Source of the DNA: Rhodococcus opacus | Lineage (GTDB): Bacteria > Actinomycetota > Actinomycetes > Mycobacteriales > Mycobacteriaceae | Direction of reading: 5' to 3' | Length of the DNA stretch: 64,000 nt | NCBI RefSeq assembly: GCF_012396235.1 | Contig: NZ_JAAXPA010000024.1 | Span: 62,001-126,000, forward strand | In this document: positions 45,098 to 53,438 of the stretch, in pieces | Position numbering within the stretch: the stretch's first letter is position 1 | Layout: every line of letters begins with the position of its first letter | The notes under the pieces: model-generated | Told to the model about the DNA's origin: nothing | Databases searched by the model: none | Seen by the model: the letters and a program-made list of their open reading frames with translations, nothing else | Position numbers and translations under genes: made by a program

Positions 45098-45269
45098 CCC
45101 CACCGTGAACGCCCGCCGCAGACCGGCGAGCGTCTGAATACAGGGACCGTCAGCGATATCCTCAAAGCGCGCTATCGACAGGTGCATCCACGGTTGTATC
45201 TGAACTGGTCATGCCGTCGGGACCAGTGCGCGGAACGCCCACGGAGTGAGTAGACCGTCCGATGTGCGA

Positions 45270-45288
45270 CTCCTTCGGGGTGAAGGAG
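45270..45288. terminator. Small hairpin between convergent dehydrogenases
   Basis: CTCCTTC (45270-45276) and GAAGGAG (45282-45288) pair perfectly around GGGGT. It is weak but lies between the stops of two convergent genes. Confidence 0.45.
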
Positions 45289-45307
45289 CCGCACCTGCGC
45301 TTGTGGA

Positions 45308-46311
45308 TCAGAGGGTGAGCAGCACTTTGGTCGCGCGGTAGCCTTCGGCGGCCTGTTCGAGAGGCAAGGTCAGGTCGAAGACCTCACCCGGGTCGATCTG
45401 ACCGTTGATGATGAGCTCGATCAGTTCGGGGAGGAACCGGCGTACCGGTCCGGGGCCACCGTGCAGGTGCACACCGGAGAAGAACAATTCCAGGTCGGGG
45501 AGTTCGACTTCGTGGGGGACGCCTACGTAGCCGACGTGACAGCCGGGGCGGGTCGATCGGATGGCTTGCATCATCGATTCCTGGGTGCCGACGGGTTCGA
45601 TGACCGAGTGGGCGCCGAGGCCCTCGGTGAGCTCTTTGATCTTCGCGACGCCGTCGTCGCCGCGCTCGGTGACGATGTCGGTGGCACCGAACTTTCGGGC
45701 CAGGGCTTGACGGTCGGGGTGTCTGCTCCTTGCGATAATGCGTTGCGCGCCGAGGTGTTTGGCGGCGAGAACGGCGAGCAGTCCCACCGCGCCGTCTCCG
45801 ACGACTGTGACGGTCTTCCCCGGGCCGGCCTCGGCGGCGATGGCGGCGAACCACCCGGTGCCGAGGACGTCGGAAGCGGCCAGCAGATGGGGGATCTGCT
45901 CCGGGGTCGGCTGTGTCCGGGTGGCCACGAGGGTGCCATCGGCCAGCGGGACACGCACGTACTCCGCCTGGGTGCCGATCGATCCCCTCGGGACGGCGTG
46001 CACGCAGCGGCTCTGGTAGCCGGATCGGCAGATCTGACCGGTGTTGTCGGAGGCGAAGGTCGACCCGACGACGAAGTCGCCGACTTTTACGCTCCTAACC
46101 TCGTCGCCGATCTGCTCGACGATGCCGACGGACTCGTGGCCCATCGGTTGCGGCCACTCCGGCTTCTCGATGCAGCGGTAGGGCCACAGGTCGGAACCGC
46201 AGATGCAGGCGGCGGTGACGCGGATGATCGCGTCGGTCGGTTCGAGGATGGTCGGGTCGTCACGCTCGTCGACACGAACGTCGCCGGGGCGCGCATCACA
46301 ACTCCACGCAT
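45308..46311 (-). pseudogene. Zinc alcohol dehydrogenase broken by a single-base frameshift
   Basis: ATG 46311, with GGAAAGGATC upstream, starts the typical MRGVVMRAP. At codons 9-10 (near 46287) the frame must shift by one base to continue GDVRVDERDDPTILEP, then ACICGSDLWPYR (zinc cysteine) and PMGHESVGIVEQIG. The rest is a normal threonine-dehydrogenase-like ADH with VTVVGDGAVGLLAVLAAKHLG, given as VTVVGDGAVGLL. No start exists in the downstream frame before M-G-H-E, which would lack the zinc cysteine. Either one G is missing in a GC-rich run (error or real mutation) or the gene is dead. The remaining ~278 codons are undamaged, suggesting a recent event. Confidence 0.75.
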
Positions 46312-46374
46312 GAGTGGATCCTTTCCACGTTGGTCTGCTGATGGTGCCGGTGTTGGGTGAGCACCCAGGTGCGC

Positions 46375-47562
46375 CTAGCGTTCTCCCTCATCGGTGTGTG
46401 GGTTACCGAGGTTGTCCTGGAAGAACGTGGTCAACTTGTCGAAGGGGATGAGATTGACGCGGTCATAGAGATCCACGTGACCGGCGCCGGGAACGATCAC
46501 CAGTTCCTTGGGCTCACCGGCAAGCTGGTAGCCCTCTTCGCTGAACTCCCGGGAATGAGCCTCCTCGCCCGCGATGAAGAGCATCGGACGAGGAGAAATC
46601 GTCTCGATGTCCGCGAATGGGTAGAAGTTCATGAACTTCACGTTGCCGGTCAGCGTGGGATGCGTTGTGGTGGCCGGACTGTGCCCACGGGAGGTGCGGT
46701 AGAAGTCGTAGAATTCGCGGTCGATCGCGGTTGACTGGTCGTTGAGCTCTTCAGGTGTTCCGCTGGTGTACTCGGTTTGGCCACCCGCAAACTCCACGTC
46801 GCGCTGTTGCGCTGCCTGCGCGAGGATGTCCTTCCGCTGCTCGACGGTGACGGAGTGTCTGAGCCCGTTCCGGTTGGCGGTGCCCATGTCATACATGCTG
46901 ACTGTCGCGATGGCTTTGATACGCGGGTCGATCTTGGCTGCACTGATGACGAAGCTGCCGCTCCCGCAGATCCCGATCGCGCCGATCGCTTCCTTGTCGA
47001 CGTAGGTCTGGGTGCGCAGGTAATCAACTGCGGCGCTGAAGTCCTCGGCGTAGATGTCCGGTGAGACGGCGTTGCGGGGCTGACCTTCACTCTCGCCCCA
47101 AAACGACAGGTCCAGGGACAGGGTGACGAATCCCTGCTCGGCCATCTTCGTGGCATAGAGGTTTGCGCTTTGTTCCTTGACCGCACCCATGGGATGTCCG
47201 ACGACCATCGCAGGATTCGTCGCATTGCGGTCCAAGTTCTTGGGCACGAACAGGTTGCCCGAGACATTCATCTGGTATTGGTTTTTGAACGTCACTTTCT
47301 GGGCGCTGACCTGGTCGCTGGTGTAGAAGTTGTCCGCGCCGTCGGAGGTGTCCCCCGGGGCCAGGTTCAGTGTCGCCTGGGTCGCCGAGGCCGCGGACGA
47401 GGAGGACCTGGTGGTCGGGGACGGCGTGCAGCCTGTTGCGGCGAGTACGCCGAGTACGGCGGCACCCGCAACAGCCATCTTCAGCAGGCCACGGCGTTTG
47501 AGGTCCCGTCCCGCAGAAGCTGTCGCTCTCGTCCGCCCAGCGGTGTCAGGGTCTGTGTTCAT
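46375..47562 (-). CDS. Tat-type lipoprotein, dienelactone-hydrolase-like alpha/beta hydrolase
   Basis: A 395-residue exported hydrolase. The N-terminus has a twin-arginine-like LKRRGLLKMAV, a hydrophobic AGAAVLGVLA and a lipobox LAATGC, so it should be lipid-anchored outside the membrane. The mature part matches the YcjY-like alpha/beta hydrolases: VVGHPMGAVKEQS, the nucleophile elbow GAIGICGSGSFV (cysteine in the nucleophile place) and the catalytic histidine in PGAGHVDLYD. ATG 47562 has AAGGAG upstream. A regulatory element at 47786-47866, shared with the MFS/XRE region, lies ~220 bp upstream. Confidence 0.88.
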   Translation of the reverse strand: MNTDPDTAGRTRATASAGRDLKRRGLLKMAVAGAAVLGVLAATGCTPSPTTRSSSSAASATQATLNLAPGDTSDGADNFYTSDQVSAQKVTFKNQYQMNVSGNLFVPKNLDRNATNPAMVVGHPMGAVKEQSANLYATKMAEQGFVTLSLDLSFWGESEGQPRNAVSPDIYAEDFSAAVDYLRTQTYVDKEAIGAIGICGSGSFVISAAKIDPRIKAIATVSMYDMGTANRNGLRHSVTVEQRKDILAQAAQQRDVEFAGGQTEYTSGTPEELNDQSTAIDREFYDFYRTSRGHSPATTTHPTLTGNVKFMNFYPFADIETISPRPMLFIAGEEAHSREFSEEGYQLAGEPKELVIVPGAGHVDLYDRVNLIPFDKLTTFFQDNLGNPHTDEGER

Positions 47563-47785
47563 CGTTGATGCTCCTTGTCGTATGCGACGAAACGCGTATG
47601 GCTGCAGGCGCATTACCGCAGCTCGGTGATGAGGTTCAGGTGGATCAGAGTTGCCCGGTGTCGCACGCGCTCGACCTCTCGTCGTACGGTGCGGCAGACA
47701 ACCGACGTGAGAGTGCTCGTGGATCCCTTCGCTGACGGGAAATTCACTGTCCTGTCTGATCAACGGCCGTCGCCGTCGAGCCCCG
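47563..47785. other. Upstream region of the lipoprotein hydrolase
   Basis: About 220 bp between the start codon and the duplicated element. No gene; the promoter is expected here. Confidence 0.4.
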
Positions 47786-47866
47786 GTGTCCGGCACCCAT
47801 ACAACACCGCAGAGCACGAATGTGGGAGGCGCTGATCAGGGGGGTGCTGCCGGCACCCCTCTCACG
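47786..47866. promoter_or_regulatory. Copy 1 of a duplicated ~80-bp element with GGGGTG-N7-CACCCC
   Basis: This stretch is homologous to 49815-49896: the first 29 bases differ at six positions, all transitions, and both contain GTGGGAGGCG and the dyad GGGGTG-N7-CACCCC (here 47841-47859). The other copy lies between an MFS exporter and an XRE/MmyB-type regulator. I infer a shared operator of that regulator, placing the lipoprotein hydrolase in its regulon. Confidence 0.55.
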
Positions 47867-48101
47867 TCCCTCGCAGCAGTCCGTCTCCGCGACCGCATCA
47901 TCGCGGTGTTCTCTGGGCCATCCTTGCCGTCCACCATGGCGTCGCCGGAAGATGCGAGCGTCGTCGTGGTCTCGTTCTCGCTGACGCGGAGCGCCGATCA
48001 CCCGCGCCGATAGGGCGTCTCACGGTGGCGGCGTCTCGAGTTCTCCACACGGATGCCGTACCGGCCGAGCTGAGCGGTCCGGCGGTACCGACCCGGCGCG
48101 G
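47867..48101. other. Intergenic region
   Basis: No supported gene. After the element, a plus frame runs on without recognisable domains; it may be the decayed end of a regulator gene like that at 49938. Confidence 0.35.
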
Positions 48102-48221
48102 TCATCCGCACAGCGAGTCCATGTAGGTGGTGACAGCGAGGATCACGAGAACGACCGAGAAAATGACTGCGTCGGCGCGGATGTATCGCCCTTGCGGACT
48201 GCGGTTCTCATCGTCTAGCAA
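48102..48221 (-). CDS. Possible small one-helix membrane protein
   Basis: From TTG 48221 a 39-residue frame encodes DDENRSPQGRYIRADAV and one hydrophobic helix (IFSVVLVILAVTTYM). It overlaps the end of the next gene by 14 bp. It may be a second small protein, or the C-terminal part of the upstream gene after a frameshift. Confidence 0.35.
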   Translation of the reverse strand: MLDDENRSPQGRYIRADAVIFSVVLVILAVTTYMDSLCG

Positions 48222-48477
48222 TGTGGCCGACCAGCGCAATGAGCAGTGCGGCCGATCCGGCTGCGAGAAGGAGTACGGCGAGGGCAAAGATCCACCGACC
48301 GACTCCCAACCCGTACGCGCTGATGGTCGATTCGAGTCGGGTATCGGTAACCAGGACAGCGTGCGCGTCGAGGCGGAGGAACAAGGTGAGGGACGTGACG
48401 GTGCAGAATCCCTCCACGGCAATGTGGGCTAGCGGAGCTGGCGGGGTGGCCAGCGCGCGAGTAGGTGGTTGTGTCAC
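48208..48477 (-). CDS. Small membrane protein, DUF998-like fragment
   Basis: An 89-residue protein from GTG 48477, with GGAGGAGGGATC upstream. Two hydrophobic segments are visible, the second (WIFALAVLLLAAGSAALLIA) after TRLESTISAYGLGVGR. That ISAYGLG-helix pattern resembles the beginning of DUF998 membrane proteins, which are more than twice as long. It is either a short variant or truncated by a frameshift into 48102-48221. It lies 36 bp after the MFS stop region, in the same direction. Confidence 0.5.
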   Translation of the reverse strand: MTQPPTRALATPPAPLAHIAVEGFCTVTSLTLFLRLDAHAVLVTDTRLESTISAYGLGVGRWIFALAVLLLAAGSAALLIALVGHIARR

Positions 48478-48513
48478 AGTGCGATCCCTCCTCCGGAGGG
48501 TAGGCAGTGTGGG

Positions 48514-49761
48514 TCAGCGCACTGCGGTGAAGTCGCCTCTCTGATCATCGTGGCGGCGGCTTCTCATGTCGTGGATGGTTCGTCGTGTGGTGGTCGCAAG
48601 CAGGGCGATCGGCGCGAGCGCGGATCCGGTCAGGACCGCTCCGAGCACGGCCGGGCCGACCAGCCCCAGCGACGTCGACAGGGTTACCCCGGCCATGGCC
48701 GATCCGGCGGCGGTACCGAGATTGAATCCGGCGGTCGCCAGCGACGACGCCAGCGCCGACCCATCTCCGGCGAAGCGCAACGTCTGCGCGATCAGCACGG
48801 GATTGGCCCCGAGACCGCACGCACCCAGAAGGACGACCAGCATGACCACGATCGCCGAGTGATCGGCTGCGGCGGCGAGGACCAGCAGCGCCGTCGCGGT
48901 GAGCGAGACCGCTACGGCGATCGTGACCAGTGGGTACCGGTCCCCGACACGACCGCCGAGCGCGGTGCCGGCGAGTGCACCGATTCCGAACCCGACCAAC
49001 ACCAGGGGCACCATCGGTGCTGGAATGCCGGCGCGGTCCGTGAGCAGGGGGCTGATGAAACTGTAGGCGCCGAGGAACCCAGCCTGGGCGAGCACGATCG
49101 CACCCAACGCAACCCACACCCGCCACGGCCGAATCGCCGAAAGTTCGGCGCGAACCGAGACCTCTGCCCGGTGGCCGCCGACAGCGGCCGGCACGAATCG
49201 CAGCACAGCTCCGATCGCGAGCAGCGACAATCCGGCCAGCATCCAGAACGGGCCGCGCCACCCGGTGGCCTGGCCGGTGAAAGTGCCCAACGGCACCCCG
49301 GCAACCACGGCCAAGCTCAGTCCGCCCGACATCACCGCCAGTGCTCGCGCGCTCGCCCCGGGTCCGGCGACCGTGGTGGCGACGACCGCACCGATCGCCC
49401 AGAACGTGCCGGTGGCCAGCGCGGTCACCACCCGTGAGGCGGTCACTACTGTGAACGAGTCGCTCACCGCGGCGACGACGTGCCCAGCGGCGAACACGGC
49501 CAGCGCGCATACCAGGGTGGCCCGCGCGGGCAGCCGTAGGGTGGCCAGCGCCATCACCGGCGGTCCGACGATCATGCCGACCGCGAAGGCGGTGACCAGC
49601 AACCCGGCTTGCGCGACATCCACACCGAGATCAGCGGCGGCCTCGGGCAGCAAGCCTGCGATCATGAACTCGGTGGTGCCCATCAGGAAGATGCCCGCAC
49701 CGATCACGTACACCAGTCCGGGCAGCCGAGGGGTCGGCGTCGTCCGGTCTCGCTGCTTCAT
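48514..49761 (-). CDS. MFS drug/metabolite exporter
   Basis: A 415-residue major-facilitator protein with about 12 helices. The DHA1-type N-terminus has FLMGTTEFMIAGLLPEAAADL and the loop motif region MALATLRLPARATL; later VAGVPLGTFTGQATGWRGPFW matches motif C/D of drug exporters (Cmx/arabinose-efflux branch), here in part as VPLGTFTGQATGWRGPFW. The start is the second of two adjacent ATGs, five bases after GAGG. It is divergent from an XRE/MmyB-type regulator that probably controls it. The exported compound is unknown. Confidence 0.9.
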   Translation of the reverse strand: MKQRDRTTPTPRLPGLVYVIGAGIFLMGTTEFMIAGLLPEAAADLGVDVAQAGLLVTAFAVGMIVGPPVMALATLRLPARATLVCALAVFAAGHVVAAVSDSFTVVTASRVVTALATGTFWAIGAVVATTVAGPGASARALAVMSGGLSLAVVAGVPLGTFTGQATGWRGPFWMLAGLSLLAIGAVLRFVPAAVGGHRAEVSVRAELSAIRPWRVWVALGAIVLAQAGFLGAYSFISPLLTDRAGIPAPMVPLVLVGFGIGALAGTALGGRVGDRYPLVTIAVAVSLTATALLVLAAAADHSAIVVMLVVLLGACGLGANPVLIAQTLRFAGDGSALASSLATAGFNLGTAAGSAMAGVTLSTSLGLVGPAVLGAVLTGSALAPIALLATTTRRTIHDMRSRRHDDQRGDFTAVR

Positions 49762-49814
49762 CATCACCTCTTCGTTTCGGGATCGCTGTCCATCGAGGCG
49801 ATTCGGGTGCCTCG

Positions 49815-49896
49815 ATGTCCGACACTCATGCAACGCCGCAAAGAGCCCCCGTGGGAGGCGACGATGACAGGGGTGTCGGCAGCACCCCCCTCGCAG
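49815..49896. promoter_or_regulatory. Copy 2 of the duplicated element, in the MFS/XRE divergent promoter
   Basis: Homologous to 47786-47866, with the dyad GGGGTG-N7-CACCCC at 49870-49888. It begins 54 bp before the MFS start and ends 41 bp before the regulator ATG. A divergent regulator usually binds between itself and its target, so this is a strong candidate operator. Confidence 0.6.
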
Positions 49897-49937
49897 AACC
49901 TGGCAGCCGCCGACGGCCGGGTCGTACCCTCACTTCT

Positions 49938-50849
49938 ATGGAGTCCACCAACCGAGCGGCCGAGATCGGCCAGTTCCTGGCGTCACGGCGGGCCAAGATC
50001 ACCCCCGACCAGGTCGGGCTTCCGGTCTATGACGCCGCCAAACGCCGCGTCCCCGGTCTCCGCCGCCAAGAAGTCGCCACGCTCGCCGGGCTCTCGGTCG
50101 ACTACTACACCCAGATCGAACGCGGCAAAGTCACCGGTGTCTCCGAATCCGTGCTCGACGCCATCGCCCGCGCGCTCGAACTCGACGAAGCGGAACGCTC
50201 CCACCTGGTCGACCTGCACCGTGCCGTCACCACCGGCCCGCAGCGAAGCAGGCCCCGCCGCACCAAAACCATTCGGCCGATGGTGCAGCGCCTGTGCGAC
50301 GCCATGACGGTGCCGGCGTTCGTGCGTAACGCCCGGCACGATTTCGTATGCGGCAACCAACTGGCCTACGCGTTCTACGGCCCGCTCTACCCCGATCCGC
50401 TGCACCCCGACCCCAGCAAGCCGGTCAACTTCGTCCGGTTCTGCTTCCTCGACCCCCGCGCCCACGAGTTCTACCCCGACTGGGACCAGATGGCCGACAG
50501 CGCGGTCAACCTCCTGCGCACCGACGCCGGCCGCGACCCCTATGACCGCGGCATCTCCGACCTGGTCGGCGAACTGTCCACCCGCAGCGACGAATTCAGG
50601 ACCCGGTGGGCCAAACGCAATGTGCGCCTGCACTACACCGGCACCAAGACCTTCCACCACCCCCTCGTCGGCGACATCGAAGTCGGCTACGAAACAATGC
50701 CACTACCTGCCGACCCCGGCCTGGTCCTCACCATCTACAGCCCCGAACCCGGAAGCCCGTCGGCCGACGCCATGACCCTGCTCGCAACCTGGGCGACCAC
50801 ACACCTCACCCCCGCTCCCGATCAAGCGCTACCCCACCACCCCCAATAG
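49938..50849 (+). CDS. XRE-type regulator with MmyB-like ligand domain
   Basis: A 303-residue protein. The HTH lies at about 25-90: VPGLRRQEVATLAGLSVDYY and TQIERGKVTGVSESVLDAIA. The C-terminal ~180 residues form the MmyB-like PAS-type ligand domain common in actinobacteria (VRNARHDFVCGNQLAYAFYG, DPYDRGISDLVGELSTRSDE, TGTKTFHHPLVGDIEV). Such proteins usually repress a divergent short-chain dehydrogenase or exporter; here it is an MFS gene. The ATG lacks a clear ribosome site. Confidence 0.9.
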   Translation: MESTNRAAEIGQFLASRRAKITPDQVGLPVYDAAKRRVPGLRRQEVATLAGLSVDYYTQIERGKVTGVSESVLDAIARALELDEAERSHLVDLHRAVTTGPQRSRPRRTKTIRPMVQRLCDAMTVPAFVRNARHDFVCGNQLAYAFYGPLYPDPLHPDPSKPVNFVRFCFLDPRAHEFYPDWDQMADSAVNLLRTDAGRDPYDRGISDLVGELSTRSDEFRTRWAKRNVRLHYTGTKTFHHPLVGDIEVGYETMPLPADPGLVLTIYSPEPGSPSADAMTLLATWATTHLTPAPDQALPHHPQ

Positions 50850-51229
50850 GCCCACAGCACCTCGGGACCAGACCCACCAACGACTGAACACACCGCATCG
50901 TTGCGGAACTTCGGGTGACGACCGCCGTGTGGGGACTGGCGTTCATCCGCAACCAGGCGGTCGTACGAGATGCGGTTGGGGGAATGCCGCGCCCGCCCTC
51001 GGAAAAGGCCAGCGCGAGAGCGATGGTGCCGAGTTTGTGCAGCGCGTCGCATCCACCCGCGTCCCGTCCCCCACAACCATCCGACGATCATCCCGACTCA
51101 CGGCGCAGTTACGTTGACGAGGCCCGCCCAGCGCACCCAGTACAACTTCGCCCGCGCACATGGGAGAACGGCAATCTCTCATTCGGGACGACCCCGACGT
51201 CGGCCATGTCATTCGGAGCAGGGCATCGG
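50850..51229. other. Intergenic region
   Basis: About 380 bp between two convergent genes. I see no supported gene and no clear hairpin. Confidence 0.4.
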
Positions 51230-51571
51230 TCAACCCTCGTAGGCGGCAGCCACCTTCTTCGGCACGCACATCCGCCACGCGTCGACGAGCAGCTCGCGCA
51301 GCTCCTCGACGTCGAGGGCATCGAGCCGTACGCAGACCCACCGGTACCGCATGTCGGAGGGGCGGGGCATGAGGAACTTCTCGGGCTCCGAGGCCACCAG
51401 CGCCGCCCGCTCTTCCCTGGGGAAGCCGAAACCCATGACCGTGTCGTCCTGGTAGAACGCCGCGTAGACCAGGCGTCCGACCCGGAACCTCACCTCGTCG
51501 CGTACGAGCGCCTCATAGGAACGAGGCAACGTGGCGGCCATCGCCCGGGCATCGCCGATCGTCACCCCCAT
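51230..51571 (-). CDS. MmcQ/YjbR-family protein
   Basis: A 113-residue protein of the MmcQ/YjbR fold (a double-wing-like DNA-binding or CyaY-like fold). Recognisable parts are TIGDARAMAATLPRSYEAL, VGRLVYAAFYQDD and the MPRPSDMRYRWVCVRLDAL region with the typical W-V-x-V strand. The start overlaps the stop of the upstream XRE gene by 10 bp, so they are cotranscribed. Cellular role unknown. Confidence 0.83.
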   Translation of the reverse strand: MGVTIGDARAMAATLPRSYEALVRDEVRFRVGRLVYAAFYQDDTVMGFGFPREERAALVASEPEKFLMPRPSDMRYRWVCVRLDALDVEELRELLVDAWRMCVPKKVAAAYEG

Positions 51572-52329
51572 CGGCGGCGCAGCACCTCGGCGGTGCCGTG
51601 GTCAGCAGGCAGGAACGCCTCGAGGTGCAGCTCGGCGAGCGTCACGTCGGAGGCGGTCGCGAACGACGTGAGCGTTGTGATGAGCCGGAGGTCGCCATCG
51701 GCCGAGCCCAGCTCCAGCGGCACCGCGAAGCCGAGCACGTCGGCCTCCTCGGGCAGCGGCGGAAGGTAGGACTCGAGCTCGGCGAGAAGCGCCTCCAACG
51801 CCGGGTCGGGGCTCTGCGCCAGCTGAGCCCGCAGGTGCTCGGTGATGTGCCGGCCCCACTCCGGCAGGTTGCGCACCCGGGGCGTGTTCCCATCGGGGTG
51901 CAGGGCCAGGCGGAACACGTTGACCGGTGGTGCGAGCAACGCGGGGTCGACGCCTTCGCGGAATACCTCGAACGCCCGGTTGGCGGTGACGAGGATGCCG
52001 TGCGGCCGCACTACCATCGCCGGGTACGGGAGATGCCCGTCGAGAATCGTCTCCAGCGCCTGGTGAACTGGGCGCAGCGCCTCGTCGTCGAGCGGCGACT
52101 CCGGGAACGCCGGGGCGAAGCCGGCAGCGAGGAGCAGCTCGTTGCGCTCCCGTAGCGTGAGCTCCATCGACTCCGCCAGGCGCAACACCATGCCCCGACC
52201 CGGGCGGGAGCGGCCCTGTTCGATGAAGCTCACGTGCCGCTGGGTGGTGCCCGCCCGAAGCGCGAGATCCAGCTGGCTCATCCGGCGGGCCGTGCGCCAG
52301 CGCCGGAACTCACTCGGGAACCGCGTCAT
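51562..52329 (-). CDS. XRE-type regulator with MmyB-like ligand domain
   Basis: A 255-residue regulator. The HTH is FRRWRTARRMSQLDLALRAG followed by TTQRHVSFIEQGRSRPGRGM (about 8-50). The ligand domain includes VVRPHGILVTANRAFEVFRE and EADVLGFAVPLELGSADGDL. It is divergent from the SnoaL-like gene at 52417, a common pair for this regulator type, and overlaps the MmcQ gene. GTG one codon upstream is an alternative start. Confidence 0.88.
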   Translation of the reverse strand: MTRFPSEFRRWRTARRMSQLDLALRAGTTQRHVSFIEQGRSRPGRGMVLRLAESMELTLRERNELLLAAGFAPAFPESPLDDEALRPVHQALETILDGHLPYPAMVVRPHGILVTANRAFEVFREGVDPALLAPPVNVFRLALHPDGNTPRVRNLPEWGRHITEHLRAQLAQSPDPALEALLAELESYLPPLPEEADVLGFAVPLELGSADGDLRLITTLTSFATASDVTLAELHLEAFLPADHGTAEVLRRRWG

Positions 52330-52416
52330 CACCGATCAATCTTCGCGCACCCCGGGGGTCGATGCCATTCCTTCCAGGGAGTTGCTAGCAATGACTCCGC
52401 GGCAGACGATACGGCC

Positions 52417-52757
52417 ATGACCGACACAGCAGCAGTCATCGATCACTACAACGCCGCGTTCCTCGAACGGGCACCCGACAAGCTCGTCGACCTCATCGCC
52501 CCCGACTGCGTGATGGAGGGCACCGGCCCGGAGCCCGACGGCAACCGATGGACGGGTTACGACGAATGCCTCGCGGGCTGGCAGGGATTGGCCTCCGACC
52601 CCGCCATCGGGTTCACGGTCGAGCACGTCGACATCGACGGCGACCGAGCCGTCATCCGCTGGAGGATCACCGGCACCGAGAACTATCGGGCGTGAATCTC
52701 ATGCGCGTCCGGGACGGGAAGATCGTCGAGGCGCTCGGGTACGGCAAGCGTCCGTAG
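52417..52757 (+). pseudogene. SnoaL-like (NTF2-fold) protein with a late frameshift
   Basis: From ATG 52417 the frame reads an NTF2-like domain (VIDHYNAAFLERAPDKLVDL, FTVEHVDIDGDRAVIRW) and stops after ENYRA at 52695. One base back, the family continues GVNLMRVRDGKIVEALGYGKRP, listed here as GVNLMRVRDGKIVEALGYGK, with a stop at 52757. The break is in CGGGCG near 52690, consistent with loss of one G. The C-terminal strands are needed to close the cone, so the truncated product may not fold. It may be a sequencing error; the rest is intact. Confidence 0.72.
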
Positions 52758-52764
52758 CCCGCTG

Positions 52765-52902
52765 TGTCGAGCCGCCGGGTGGCGCCCAGTTCCGGGCGGT
52801 TGCGGCGTCGATCGCCTCCCCGGTGAACGCCATCTCGCTGGCCCGGGCCAGTCCGACGGCCCGCGGCAGCAGCCACGCCCCTCCGTCGCCGGGAATGTCC
52901 GT
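52765..52902 (-). pseudogene. Internal fragment of an enoyl-CoA hydratase
   Basis: About 45 codons read DIPGDGGAWLLPRAVGLARA then SEMAFTGEAIDAATARNWAP, the central crotonase block that follows the second oxyanion-hole strand. No N- or C-terminal parts are present in any frame nearby. It is joined to another remnant (acyl-CoA synthetase), so this is a deletion scar from a fatty-acid-type operon. Confidence 0.6.
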
Positions 52903-52904
52903 CC

Positions 52905-53188
52905 TTGACGAAGCTTTGTGTGGTCTCCAGGGTGGTTCTTGGACAGGATGATTCGCACGTCCACGAGCACGATGCCGGTGTCCGATGCGATCACGGGGTT
53001 GAGGTCGAGTCGAGTTCGCTGATCTCGGGGTGAGGCGGCGACGATGTCGCCGACCCAAACGAGGAAGCGGGCCAGCGCTTCCCGGGCGACGATCGGGAGG
53101 TGCCGGTAGCCGTCGAGCGTGTGAGAGGCGATGGTCTCGTCGATCATCTCGTGAGCCTCGAGGGCGGTGAACGGGGCGGCCGCCTTCT
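52905..53188 (-). pseudogene. C-terminal fragment of an ADP-forming acyl-CoA synthetase
   Basis: About 80 codons include APFTALEAHEMIDE, then RTRLDLNPVIASDTGIVLVD. LDLNPV with a following V-x-D-A/V-R-I is the end of the ATP-grasp domain of acetate-CoA ligase-type enzymes. The rest of the gene (about 600 codons) is missing upstream, where a methyltransferase begins on the other strand. It is a remnant. Confidence 0.6.
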
Positions 53189-53438
53189 AGTGGGACTGTC
53201 CGGACTGTTCCTCGAGTTTCGAGGAAGTCCCGTGTCCGTGTACGTGGCGTTCGCCGCTTGTCGCGGGTCCGCCGGAATGTCTGGCACTTCTCATCGACGA
53301 CTATCTCGACATCGAGCAGGCCCCAACCCGCATGACACTGTGCGTGTCAGGATCGCAGTAGAACCCAATCCAGACCAATTCTTGCCGGTCCGGCAAGAAC
53401 TCTCGCCGAAACCGTCGGTGTTATTGCACTGTGTGGGT

